In this document: positions 1 through 9,048 of the stretch, piece after piece | Numbering within the stretch: the stretch's first letter is position 1 | Layout: each line of letters begins with the position of its first letter | Assembly: GCA_049306275.1 (NCBI GenBank) | Contig: JBAQQB010000138.1 | Span: 44,246-108,245, forward strand | DNA from: JADJTT01 sp049306275 | GTDB taxonomy: Bacteria; Bacteroidota; Bacteroidia; Chitinophagales; Saprospiraceae | Reading direction: 5' to 3' | Length of the DNA stretch: 64,000 nt | Notes under the pieces: model-generated | What the model was told of the DNA's origin: nothing | The model's input: the letters and a program-made list of their open reading frames with translations, nothing else | The model's database searches: none | Position numbers and translations under genes: made by a program

Positions 1-2
1 TG

Positions 3-377
3 CCGCACGGCTTTGCGGAGCAGGCCCTTTCTCCGAATTTCGACGCCACACCACTGTTGAAACCGAAAGGAGAAATAGCCGGCATAAACATCAACCACGA
101 ATGGACCCGCCATCCGGGATGGGCACTTTTTCAGGCTTTCCGGGCGGCATGCTGCGAGGTGTTGTGCAAAAACGGCCGTCCGGTCAGGCAATATATAGAC
201 TCGGGCTCGGATGACCGCAAAAAGCTGGCAAATGCCATCGCGGGGGTACTTGCGCGGGAAAAATTCTCAACGGCAGCCTATTGGCGGCCCTTCATTGCCC
301 AACTCAGCGCGCTCATAGCCAAAACCGATGTAGCCGGCTATTGCGCCTCATGCAAGCCAGCTAACGGCGCAGCATAA
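3..377 (+). CDS. C-terminal part of an unrecognised protein at the end of an eCIS locus (5' partial)
   Basis: The reading frame is open from the left edge to a TAA at 375-377, so the true start lies outside the window. About 124 residues are visible. They include an aromatic stretch (HEWTRHPGWALFQAF), two Cys pairs (ACCEV, CASC) and a helical tail. I recognise no domain or motif and assign no function. The stop is 8 bp before the DUF4157 effector on the same strand, so the two are probably co-transcribed. Its position suggests an eCIS structural or accessory protein, but that is context only. A TTG at 57 could be read as a start, but the frame and coding character continue upstream of it. Confidence 0.6.
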   Translation, partial: PHGFAEQALSPNFDATPLLKPKGEIAGININHEWTRHPGWALFQAFRAACCEVLCKNGRPVRQYIDSGSDDRKKLANAIAGVLAREKFSTAAYWRPFIAQLSALIAKTDVAGYCASCKPANGAA

Positions 378-385
378 AAGAAACG

Positions 386-3300
386 ATGAAAGCCACCGAT
401 ACCAAAACGACCACCCAGCTGCACACGCAGACCGAAGCGGAGCAGCAGCCCTTCTTCCAAAAGGAAGGAGCGGACCGGACGTCGGCGGTGTCGGGGCAAC
501 CATTTTTCCAACCCAAACTCAAGGTCGGCCGCCCTGGCGACAAATACGAGCGCGAAGCCGATGCCACTGCCGACCGCGTGGTGAATCAGTTGCCGGCGCC
601 GGCCGTCCAGGCCAAATGCGCCGCCTGCGAAGCCGAGGAGGAGGAGATACAGCGCAAGCCCATATTCGAGAGCGCGGAAGAGCAGGTACAGCAAAAGGCC
701 ATCGCTCCATCGCTCCAGCTTCAGGAAGCGGAGGCCGCGCCGGATGAGGAGATGAAGGAAGTCCCGGAAGAAGAAGAGATGGTGCAGGCGAAGTGCGCCA
801 CCTGTGCGGAGGAGGAAGAGAATGCCGTACAGCCCAAATCGGAAGCCCCTCCAGAGCCTGTTGGATCAGATCTGGAAAGCCGGCTGAACAGCACCAAAGG
901 AAAGGGCAGTCCCCTCCCGGAAGAAACCCGGTCGTCTATGGGTTCCGCCCTTGGCGCCGACTTTGGCGGGGTGCGGGTGCACACTGGCAGCTCCGCCGTG
1001 CAGATGAGCCAGGAGTTGGGCGCCCACGCCTTCACCCATGGTTCGGACATCTACTTCAACGCCGGGAAGTACGATACGGGATCGAAAGACGGGCAGCGGT
1101 TGCTGGCGCATGAGTTGGTGCATACGGTGCAGCAGGGGGGGGTGAAGCGGAATATCAACAAGAAAGATATTTCGAATACCAATGAAACAACAATTCAAAG
1201 AGGCATTTTCGGTTCCATATGGGGCGGGATAAAAAGCGCTGGAAGCTGGGTTGGCAGCCAGGTTGCCTCCGGAGCAAGAGCAGCATGGGGCGGGATAAGA
1301 TCTGTTGGAGGAAAGATTTGGTCAGGAATAAAAACGGTTGGTGGCTGGATAGCTGAAGGGGCGAGGTGGATATTTGAAAGGATCAAGGGCTTGGTAACTT
1401 CAGGAATAGAATGGATTACAAATAAATTTTCAGATATCAAGGATTTTGCCATTTCTGCCTTTGACCAGGTAAAAAGTGGCTTAAACGGTTTAATGGGATT
1501 CATCCTATCTCCGATTGACCTCATTAAATCAGCTTTCAGCAACCTTGATGCCGATCTGCTCACCTCGGGATGGAACGCTATTAGAAAAGGGGTGATCACA
1601 GTTTGGAATGGGATAAAAAGTGTAATCAATGGAGTCTTTTCAATTGCCGATGGACTATGGAATACTGTATCAAGCTTTGCTTCGAACTTAATAAGTACGG
1701 TTGGGGGGTTGATTGATAGCAGGCTTTTCGGTTTGTTGCCTGGATTTTTGAAAGATCAAGCTCGGAGCCTATTTAATAGTGTAAAGGCCCTTTGGGACAG
1801 GGTGCGAAACTTCTTTACCGATTTGCTTGTACGACTAAGAGCATTTACAAATCGTATCCTTGGTTCAATTGAGAATTTTGCCAATAGGGTTATAAATTTT
1901 GGTATTAATACGATCATTTCAACCGTAAGAAAAATAAAAAGCGCTTGGGATATTGTATCCGAAATCGCTGCTGATCCGGAGGGAGCTATCCGTCCTATTG
2001 TAGAAGGAATAGCTTCCAAAATTATTGGCGAGGCTCCGGCAAAAGCCCAAGAAGAAGGTCAGAAAAAAATGCGGGAACATTACCCCGGCAATCAATCATC
2101 AATAAGTGAGTCGGGGGTTATTCAGCGTTCACCAGATAATAATCGAGAAGAAAGAAGCACAACATCTTTCTATGAAGTGGGAGATGGAATTTATAATGCA
2201 CTTTCTGAAGCCTGGGGCCAATTGGATATTCGTGAGATGCTTTGGGATACTCTTAAGAAGATGTTTTGGCCCCCAGAAACAATCAAGGCTATTGGGCAAG
2301 AATTCTCTGAGTTATGGAGTACAGATTGGGCCAATGCTGTTGATAGCTTTTTTATGCCACGCAACATCTTAGAAGACCCTTTAGGCTTTTTCCATGATCT
2401 TTGGTCAAACATGCTTATTCTTCTTGATTTTCCATTAGCTTTATGGCGCAGGCTCAATAATATACTCATGTTATTATTGGGGTATATTGCCATTATTTTG
2501 ATAGTGGGAGGTGCGATTTTAGGGGGAGCCGTAGGTGGAGTGTTAAGTGGTGGCCCTGGCATTTTACCTGGTGCATGGATTGGAATTGTTGCGGGTGCAG
2601 AAGCAGCAGGGGCTGTGGGTATATTCCTTTTAAAATCTTTCTTGCTTGCAGAGGGTCTATCTATCGCCAAGGCATTATTAGATTTATTTACGGCTCGGCA
2701 AACACATGAAGAAAAAGACCGCGACTATGTACAAATTGCTGGTAGCCTGATTGGGATTGGAATTGCATTAGTGATTGTCGTTATTTTTTGGTTACTAGCG
2801 GAATTGATCAGTGCAGTAGTGCGAATAATTAAATCAAGAGGAGCCGGCCGAAGCGCTGAAGGTGGACGAACGACAGAAGCTGAGAGCGGGCGAACGACAG
2901 AAGCTGAGAGTGGACGAATGACAGAAGCTGAGAGTGGACGAACAACAGAAGCTGAGAGTGGACGAACAACAGAAGCTGAGAGCGGGCGAACAACAGAAGC
3001 TGAGAGCGGGCGAACGACAGAAGCTGAGAGCGGGCGAACGACAGAAGCTGAGAGCGGGCGAACGACAGAAGCTGAAAGTGGACGAACAACAGAAGCTGAG
3101 AGCGGGCGAACAAGCGAATCCGAATTAAGTGGCAGAAGACCTTCAGTTCCAGAAAGACCAGTCCTGGATACAAATGGTAATTTGACTGAATATGGAAAAT
3201 GGTATTACGAAAGACCTTCTGGATTTAGAAACGGTATTAGGGAAAGAGTTTGGAGAAATGCAGAAGCTGAATCTATTGATGGGATAGTACGTGACCCTTT

Positions 3301-3517
3301 AACTGGCCAAGAGTTGTCGCCTACTGATCCTTGGCAAATGGGACATAGATATGGATATGAATTTAGAAAGCATCAATTGAGTGCTTCAAGAAGGGGTATT
3401 TCCAGAAGGGAGTTTTTAAACGAACACAACAACCCTAATCATTATCAACCAGAGTTACCTGAATCAAATTGGAGCCATCAAGGTGAAGCCCCTGACAATG
3501 TTTATTATGGGGATTAG
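386..3517 (+). CDS. DUF4157 eCIS effector with C-terminal GH-E (HNH/Endo VII) nuclease toxin domain
   Basis: Predicted polymorphic toxin carried by a contractile injection system (1043 aa). The N-terminus has the eCIS-effector motif FFQPKLKVGRPGDKYE, then two Cys/acid patches (KCAACEAEEEE, KCATCAEEEE). A DUF4157 domain (about 163-250) ends in a zincin-like HELVH at 242-246. Residues 255-640 are amphipathic Trp/Gly/Ile-rich helices, and about three hydrophobic segments follow at 692-815. Ten GRTTEAES repeats (827-906) form a linker. The C-terminal ~100 residues match the GH-E nuclease family: WQMGH (G986, H987), RRGISRREFLNEHNNPNHY and SHQGE (H1031, E1034). DUF4157 is a known marker of eCIS cargo (for example the MAC nuclease Pne1) and GH-E is a known polymorphic-toxin nuclease; the fusion and delivery route are inferred. 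GC content falls after about 1140. The stop is directly followed by a probable immunity gene. Confidence 0.88.
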   Translation: MKATDTKTTTQLHTQTEAEQQPFFQKEGADRTSAVSGQPFFQPKLKVGRPGDKYEREADATADRVVNQLPAPAVQAKCAACEAEEEEIQRKPIFESAEEQVQQKAIAPSLQLQEAEAAPDEEMKEVPEEEEMVQAKCATCAEEEENAVQPKSEAPPEPVGSDLESRLNSTKGKGSPLPEETRSSMGSALGADFGGVRVHTGSSAVQMSQELGAHAFTHGSDIYFNAGKYDTGSKDGQRLLAHELVHTVQQGGVKRNINKKDISNTNETTIQRGIFGSIWGGIKSAGSWVGSQVASGARAAWGGIRSVGGKIWSGIKTVGGWIAEGARWIFERIKGLVTSGIEWITNKFSDIKDFAISAFDQVKSGLNGLMGFILSPIDLIKSAFSNLDADLLTSGWNAIRKGVITVWNGIKSVINGVFSIADGLWNTVSSFASNLISTVGGLIDSRLFGLLPGFLKDQARSLFNSVKALWDRVRNFFTDLLVRLRAFTNRILGSIENFANRVINFGINTIISTVRKIKSAWDIVSEIAADPEGAIRPIVEGIASKIIGEAPAKAQEEGQKKMREHYPGNQSSISESGVIQRSPDNNREERSTTSFYEVGDGIYNALSEAWGQLDIREMLWDTLKKMFWPPETIKAIGQEFSELWSTDWANAVDSFFMPRNILEDPLGFFHDLWSNMLILLDFPLALWRRLNNILMLLLGYIAIILIVGGAILGGAVGGVLSGGPGILPGAWIGIVAGAEAAGAVGIFLLKSFLLAEGLSIAKALLDLFTARQTHEEKDRDYVQIAGSLIGIGIALVIVVIFWLLAELISAVVRIIKSRGAGRSAEGGRTTEAESGRTTEAESGRMTEAESGRTTEAESGRTTEAESGRTTEAESGRTTEAESGRTTEAESGRTTEAESGRTTEAESGRTSESELSGRRPSVPERPVLDTNGNLTEYGKWYYERPSGFRNGIRERVWRNAEAESIDGIVRDPLTGQELSPTDPWQMGHRYGYEFRKHQLSASRRGISRREFLNEHNNPNHYQPELPESNWSHQGEAPDNVYYGD
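2864..3127 (+). repeat. 24-bp tandem repeat (VNTR) inside the toxin gene
   Basis: Ten head-to-tail 24-bp units (2864-3103) encode GR[T/M]TEAES, followed by a degraded eleventh unit, GRTSESEL (3104-3127). Units differ only at a few wobble positions (ggg/gga, acg/aca, agc/agt) and one Thr-to-Met change. This near-identity implies recent expansion by slippage or unequal recombination. The period is in frame, so copy-number change would alter linker length without breaking the toxin. The array lies between the membrane-like segments and the nuclease domain. Confidence 0.97.
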
Positions 3518-3549
3518 TGTATATTTGTCATGGATCAAAGAAAAAAACT

Positions 3550-4020
3550 ATGAACAACATTGAAACTCTTTTTCTTGACATTGAGGAAGGGAATGACCAG
3601 AAAGTCTATAAGATTCTTGAAGAACTGGGAATAGATGCTAGAGACTCTTATTTGAGAACTCCTCTTATTAATGCAACATTCTATGGGAAAATAGGATTAA
3701 TGAGATGGCTGATTGAAAAAGGTGCCGATGTGGACGCCCAGGACAAGAACGGTTACACTGCGCTACATTTTGCTGCCCAAGAAGTAAAACCAGATTGTAT
3801 ACAAATTTTGCTTGATCACAACGCAAATCCCAATATAAAAGATGTCCACGGAAATACTCCAGCTTGGGTAGCTGTAATGAACTGGAAAGCGGGAAAAAAT
3901 TTTGATTCGCTTTTTAAATTGGTTCAAGCAAATGCAGATTTAAAGATTAGAAATAATGCAAACAGGAATGCCTATGATATTATTCCTGATTCAATAAAGC
4001 AAAAACTGGGTGTTAAATAA
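3550..4020 (+). CDS. Ankyrin-repeat protein, probable immunity protein for the GH-E toxin
   Basis: Small cytosolic protein of 156 aa with about three ankyrin repeats, for example RTPLINATFYGKIGLMRWLI, NGYTALHFAAQEV and HGNTPAWVAV. There is no signal peptide. It begins 32 bp after the toxin stop on the same strand and shares its low GC content. Ankyrin proteins directly downstream of polymorphic toxins are a recognised immunity class, so the likely role is to bind and block the GH-E nuclease in the producer; this is inferred from position. I chose ATG 3550. A GTG at 3517 overlaps the toxin TAG and would add 11 residues (MYICHGSKKKT), giving translational coupling; it cannot be excluded. Confidence 0.85.
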   Translation: MNNIETLFLDIEEGNDQKVYKILEELGIDARDSYLRTPLINATFYGKIGLMRWLIEKGADVDAQDKNGYTALHFAAQEVKPDCIQILLDHNANPNIKDVHGNTPAWVAVMNWKAGKNFDSLFKLVQANADLKIRNNANRNAYDIIPDSIKQKLGVK

Positions 4021-4157
4021 AAAGGTGAAAAGTGAAAGCATAGTCAAGAAAGTTTGCAGACCGCCTAAAACTCAATCTTTAATGCCTGACACAGTTAATG
4101 TAATACACCCATACACCCCGCTGTTTCGTACCAATTTACACAAAACCCCACCCCACC

Positions 4158-5540
4158 ATGCTCTTCACCTCCTCCTCCCCCACCCCCCCAGCTAAATGGA
4201 ACCAATTGGCCCAGGACGCCATGCGCCTCACCTCTGCACCGCCGCCTCACGTGGCCCGCGCCTTCGGACTGCTGCACACCGCCATGTTCGACGCGTGGAG
4301 CAACTACAGGGAAACGGAACGGAGCACCTCCTCCGGCGAGGCCCTGAAACGGCCCTCGAAAGAACACTCGGCCGATAACCGCAAAAAGGCATACAGCTAT
4401 GCAGCGTACAGGGTGCTCTCCTCCCTCTTTTGGTTCAACCTGCCCGCAAACAAGAAGAACCTGTTCCGCCACCACATGGAACAGCTGGGGTATGACCCCA
4501 ACGACGATTCCTTCAACCCTCAAACCCCGCAAGGCATCGGAAATGCCTCGGCACAGCTCGTCATCGATCTGGCCTACGGCGACGGCGCCAACCAGTTCGC
4601 TACCCTCAACTTTCCCGGGTATTCGGACTACACTGCCTACAAGCCGCTGAATACCCCGGACGAAGTGAAGGACCCCGCTCATTGGCAACCGCTGCGAATA
4701 CCCAAAGCAGATGGTACTTCCACCGTGCAACAGTTCCTCGCGCCGCATTGGGGCCAGGTCAGACCCTTCGCGCTGACCGACGGAGCGCAGTTCCGCCCGC
4801 CGCCTCCATCCCGGCATCCTTCGGCAAAATTCCAGGCCGAAATGGAAGAAGTGCTCGGCTACAGCGCCCACCTGACCGACGAACAGAAAATGATCTGCGA
4901 ATTCTGGATGGGCTGCGGCACGAACCTCACCCCGCCGGAAATCTGGTGCGAAATTGGCCAGTTCGTATCCCACCAGTGCAAAAACACCGAAGACGATGAT
5001 ATCTGCATGTTCTTCGCACTCGGCAACGCACTGCGCGACGCAGGTATCGCCGCCTGGGACTGCAAACGGGCCTATGACTTTATCCGGCCCATCTCCGCCA
5101 TCCGAACCATCTACAAAGGAAAACAGATCCGCGCCTGGGGCGGGCCGGGCAAAGGTACAGTGGCCATGGACGGCGCCAACTGGCTGCCCTACCACCCCCT
5201 GGATTTTCTCACCCCCCCGTTCGCGGAATACGTCTCCGGTCACAGCACCTTCAGCACCGCCGCTGCCGAAGTGCTGAAATCATTTATCGGAAGCGATGAG
5301 TTCAAAGCAAAACTACCCCTCGATAAGGGCAGCTCTTTTATCGAACCCAGACATACCCCGGCAAGCCCCATCGTGCTGGACTGGGACACTTTCAGCGGCG
5401 CCGCCGAACAAGCAGGGATTTCCAGGCTTTATGGCGGGATCCACTTCGAAGAAGGCAACCTCAAGGGCCTGGAACTGGGACGAAAAGTCGGCAAGGCCGT
5501 CTGGGACCGCGTCAGCTACTATCTCAACCAGACAGCCTGA
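4158..5540 (+). CDS. Vanadium-dependent haloperoxidase (PAP2 superfamily)
   Basis: Family role: vanadate-dependent oxidation of halides by H2O2, giving hypohalous acid. All vanadate-pocket residues are present with family spacing: K303 and R310 (KRAYDFIRP), S360-G361-H362 (SGHST), R423 and the vanadate-linked H429 (SRLYGGIH). The 460-aa length and opening (LAQDAMRL, HTAMFDAW) fit bacterial haloperoxidases. No signal peptide or T9SS sorting domain is visible, which is unusual for a family often exported. It sits between the toxin/immunity pair and a ParA-like gene in the eCIS tail, so it could be eCIS cargo or just inserted there. Composition is again GC-rich, unlike the preceding toxin module. 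Halide preference cannot be read from the sequence. Confidence 0.9.
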   Translation: MLFTSSSPTPPAKWNQLAQDAMRLTSAPPPHVARAFGLLHTAMFDAWSNYRETERSTSSGEALKRPSKEHSADNRKKAYSYAAYRVLSSLFWFNLPANKKNLFRHHMEQLGYDPNDDSFNPQTPQGIGNASAQLVIDLAYGDGANQFATLNFPGYSDYTAYKPLNTPDEVKDPAHWQPLRIPKADGTSTVQQFLAPHWGQVRPFALTDGAQFRPPPPSRHPSAKFQAEMEEVLGYSAHLTDEQKMICEFWMGCGTNLTPPEIWCEIGQFVSHQCKNTEDDDICMFFALGNALRDAGIAAWDCKRAYDFIRPISAIRTIYKGKQIRAWGGPGKGTVAMDGANWLPYHPLDFLTPPFAEYVSGHSTFSTAAAEVLKSFIGSDEFKAKLPLDKGSSFIEPRHTPASPIVLDWDTFSGAAEQAGISRLYGGIHFEEGNLKGLELGRKVGKAVWDRVSYYLNQTA

Positions 5541-5569
5541 AAATGTAAAACCATTCAACTCCTCCGATC

Positions 5570-6346
<777 letters not shown>

Positions 6347-6353
6347 CCCGGCA

Positions 6354-6383
6354 TTGACAGACCTGATTTTTTTGCATACATTG
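6354..6383 (+). promoter_or_regulatory. Candidate promoter of the second effector
   Basis: TTG at 6354-6356, 20 nt spacer, then TACATTG at 6377-6383, one T short of the Bacteroidota -7 consensus TAnnTTTG. It sits between the ParA stop and the ATG at 6408. The box is imperfect. Confidence 0.35.
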
Positions 6384-6407
6384 AAGAAAATCCAAAATTT
6401 CAACCCC

Positions 6408-7565
6408 ATGGAGTTCCAAAGTACCCGCCGCTCCCGCAGGCACCGCAACCCGCAAGGACAGGAGGAAAACAAAAAACCGTTCTTCTCCAAATCCGCCAAC
6501 CCCGATATCCAGACAAAGGAAGATAAAGCCTTTTTTCAACCCAAACTGACGGTGGGACGGCCCGGAGACCAGTATGAAAAAGAAGCGGATTCCATGGCGG
6601 AAACGGTGGTCAACCACTCCGGATCCCCCGCAGTTGTCCAGGAAAAGGCCGAAGGAATACAAAAAATGGACACCAGCAAAATGGAGGAGGACCGGATGAT
6701 CCAGGAAAAATCCCTCCAAATGCAGGCCGAAGAAGAAGAGGAACCCGTCCAGATGCAGGAGCAGGAAGAAGAAGAACCCCTGCAAATGCAAGAAGAAGAG
6801 GAAGAAGAGGTCCAGATGAAAGCCGAACCCGGCAGCCAGACAACCGCCAGCGCCCGCCTGAGCGGCCGGATCGAGGGTTCCTCCGGCAAGGGAAAACCCA
6901 TGGCCGAAAAAACGCGCGGTGAGATGGAGCAGGCATTCGGCGTCAATTTCACCGGCGTCAACATCCACACCGGCGCCAACGCCGTCCAGATGAACCGCGA
7001 ATTGGGCGCCCAGGCTTTCACGCATGGAAAGGACGTCTATTTCAACGCCGGAAAATACCGCCCCGAAAGCGCAGACGGCAAACGCCTGCTCGCCCATGAA
7101 CTGACGCATGTGGTGCAGCAGGGAGGAGGCCAAGGCAAGGTTCAGCGAAGCTGCCCCCAAGGTCCGCAGAAGAAAGTGACAAGGGATAATTGCGGCGAAC
7201 GAGGCCCCTTAAATGAAAAAAAATATATTCAGTTATTAGATGTTGATTTGAAAAGCCAAACCGTAAAGGCTGTATGGACTAATGGTAAGGTCGATGCTTG
7301 GGAATGTTCTCCCAATCCCAAAAGCACGCCTGTCGGAAACGATACGGTAGGTGTAAAATGCGGGGTCAATCATACCAATCACAAGAAAGCAGGTATGGCT
7401 TATTTCACAGCGTTCAAAAAAACGGGATACGTGATTGGCTTCCACAACTCCCAACCAGTTGGAACAGGAATTTATTCACATGGCTGTGTCCGCGTGAGAT
7501 GCGGGATTGCGAAAATAATCAATGAAAATTCCTGGAGTGGAAAAACAGAAATTCAGGTAAAGTGA
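6408..7565 (+). CDS. DUF4157 eCIS effector with C-terminal YkuD-like L,D-transpeptidase toxin domain
   Basis: Second predicted injection-system effector (385 aa). It repeats the N-terminal plan of the first: FFQPKLTVGRPGDQYE, an acidic tract of QMQ-E-rich repeats (about 100-140), and a DUF4157 domain ending in HELTH at 230-234 and VQQGGG. The last ~130 residues are unrelated to the first effector. They carry FHNSQPVGTGIYSHGCVRV, with H346 and S357-H358-G359-C360-V361-R362, the catalytic signature of YkuD L,D-transpeptidases. A toxin of this type would damage peptidoglycan, as do type VI L,D-transpeptidase effectors (Tlde1 family); target and delivery are inferred. The His-to-SHGC spacing (10 residues) is short. 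GC content drops from about 7190. I chose ATG 6408; a TTG at 6354 would add 18 residues. The stop overlaps a possible GTG start of the ATPase gene, and no separate immunity gene is visible. Confidence 0.82.
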   Translation: MEFQSTRRSRRHRNPQGQEENKKPFFSKSANPDIQTKEDKAFFQPKLTVGRPGDQYEKEADSMAETVVNHSGSPAVVQEKAEGIQKMDTSKMEEDRMIQEKSLQMQAEEEEEPVQMQEQEEEEPLQMQEEEEEEVQMKAEPGSQTTASARLSGRIEGSSGKGKPMAEKTRGEMEQAFGVNFTGVNIHTGANAVQMNRELGAQAFTHGKDVYFNAGKYRPESADGKRLLAHELTHVVQQGGGQGKVQRSCPQGPQKKVTRDNCGERGPLNEKKYIQLLDVDLKSQTVKAVWTNGKVDAWECSPNPKSTPVGNDTVGVKCGVNHTNHKKAGMAYFTAFKKTGYVIGFHNSQPVGTGIYSHGCVRVRCGIAKIINENSWSGKTEIQVK

Positions 7566-7585
7566 CTCTCGGAAAATCTGAACCT

Positions 7586-8926
7586 ATGCCGGAACTCAAT
7601 TCAGGAGTCGCGAATTTAATCTCCTACCTGAATACATTCAAGTCCATTCTGATCTCCAGATTGAACGCCCATTTCGATGAAAATGAGGAGGGAAAAGATT
7701 TTTCCCTGGCCGCTTTATTTGAAGACGATCAATCACCGGCCGGGAGGTTCCTTAAAACCCATCACTTCTCGGAAGAGGAGTTCTTTGTGTTTTTCACCGC
7801 TTTGGTTCCCCACCTCCAACCCGACTTCTTCGACCAAATCATCCGCGACAATATCCCCGAAGCCGGTGACTTCCCCCAGATCGGCGGCGCCCGCGGCAAA
7901 CAATTCCGGGGATTTCTTCCAACAGGAGAAACCGCCCTCTTCCTCCTGGCCGGAAACGACCTGGAAAAACGCTTCCAGATACAGGAGCTCTTCAGCGAAG
8001 ACCACTTTTTTGCAAAAAAACGCATCCTTTGGCTGGAGGAAGCGCCCGAAGGCGAACCCCGCATGAGCGGCCGCATCATCCTCTCCCAGGAATACATCGA
8101 CCTGCTAACAAAAGGACACGTGAGCCGGCCAAGGTTCAGCATGACGTTTCCAGCCCAATTGCTCGACACCCAAATGGAGTGGAGCGACCTGGTGCTCAAC
8201 CCCCAAACCATGGAGCAGGTGCGCGAGCTGGAAACATGGATCAAACACGGCGAAACCCTACTGAACGCCTGGGGAATGGGCAAACGCCTCAAACCAGGCT
8301 ACCGGACCTTGTTTCACGGCCCCCCCGGTACGGGGAAAACCCTCACCGCCTCCCTTTTGGGGAAATACGCCGGGAAAGATGTCTATAAGGTGGACCTCTC
8401 CATGGTAGTTTCCAAATTTATCGGAGAAACGGAAAAAAACCTCGCCAACCTGTTTGCCAAAGCAGAAAACAAAGACTGGATCCTCTTTTTCGATGAAGCC
8501 GATGCCCTCTTCGGCAAAAGAACCAACGTGCGCGATGCCCACGACAAATACGCCAACCAGGAAGTTGCATACCTCCTCCAGCGCGTCGAGGATTATAACG
8601 GCCTCGTAATCCTCGCCTCCAACTTCAAAAGCAATATCGACGAGGCTTTCGTCAGACGTTTCCAATCTATCATCCATTTCCCCATGCCCTCAAGCAGAGA
8701 GCGCCTTCAAATCTGGGAAAATGCTTTCCCTCCCCGGGTGAACCTCTCAAAAGAAGCAGATCTCGGCGACATCGCCCGCACCTATGAACTCTCAGGTGCA
8801 GGCATTATGAACGTTGTCCAGTTCTGCTGCCTCCAGGCATTGGACAAGGGCAGCGAAACAGTAACCCTGGACATGATCAAAGCCGGGGCTCGAAAAGAGT
8901 TCGGGAAAGAGGGGCGAGCTGTTTGA
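7586..8926 (+). CDS. eCIS-associated AAA+ ATPase (Afp15-like)
   Basis: AAA+ ATPase of 446 aa: Walker A GPPGTGKT at 245-252, Walker B ILFFDEAD with D303-E304, sensor LVILASNF and an Arg-finger segment FVRRFQS. The N-terminal ~220 residues are a separate domain without visible motifs. This layout matches the ATPase conserved in eCIS clusters (Afp15/Pvc15), thought to handle assembly or loading of cargo. Its place next to two DUF4157 effectors supports that. I chose ATG 7586; a GTG at 7562 overlaps the effector stop (GTGA) and would add 8 residues with translational coupling. The first ~60 bases share the low GC of the preceding toxin module. It is the last gene of the eCIS block in this window. 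Confidence 0.88.
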   Translation: MPELNSGVANLISYLNTFKSILISRLNAHFDENEEGKDFSLAALFEDDQSPAGRFLKTHHFSEEEFFVFFTALVPHLQPDFFDQIIRDNIPEAGDFPQIGGARGKQFRGFLPTGETALFLLAGNDLEKRFQIQELFSEDHFFAKKRILWLEEAPEGEPRMSGRIILSQEYIDLLTKGHVSRPRFSMTFPAQLLDTQMEWSDLVLNPQTMEQVRELETWIKHGETLLNAWGMGKRLKPGYRTLFHGPPGTGKTLTASLLGKYAGKDVYKVDLSMVVSKFIGETEKNLANLFAKAENKDWILFFDEADALFGKRTNVRDAHDKYANQEVAYLLQRVEDYNGLVILASNFKSNIDEAFVRRFQSIIHFPMPSSRERLQIWENAFPPRVNLSKEADLGDIARTYELSGAGIMNVVQFCCLQALDKGSETVTLDMIKAGARKEFGKEGRAV

Positions 8927-8993
8927 ATGCCTGATACAAATCTATCACCTTAGGGAAAACAAATGAAAACTTAAAACTTCCCCTCCCTTTCCC

Positions 8994-9001
8994 TACATTT
9001 A
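8994..9001 (+). promoter_or_regulatory. Candidate -7 box for the CHAT-nSTAND gene
   Basis: TACATTTA, one mismatch to TAnnTTTG, 47 bp before ATG 9049 in the 122-bp gap after the eCIS ATPase. No convincing TTG -33 element was found at the right distance. Confidence 0.3.
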
Positions 9002-9048
9002 TCCAAATTTTTGTCATCCCTTCGTCGCCAACCTCAAAACAACCCGGC

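Noticed and set aside
2864..3127. CRISPR-like array of short repeats
   Set aside because: Units are contiguous, 24 bp, in frame with the toxin gene and have no unique spacers; it is a coding VNTR.
4095..5243. 382-residue minus-strand open frame
   Set aside because: It lies opposite the haloperoxidase, which has full active-site motifs; the antisense frame is low-complexity and an artefact of GC-rich codons.
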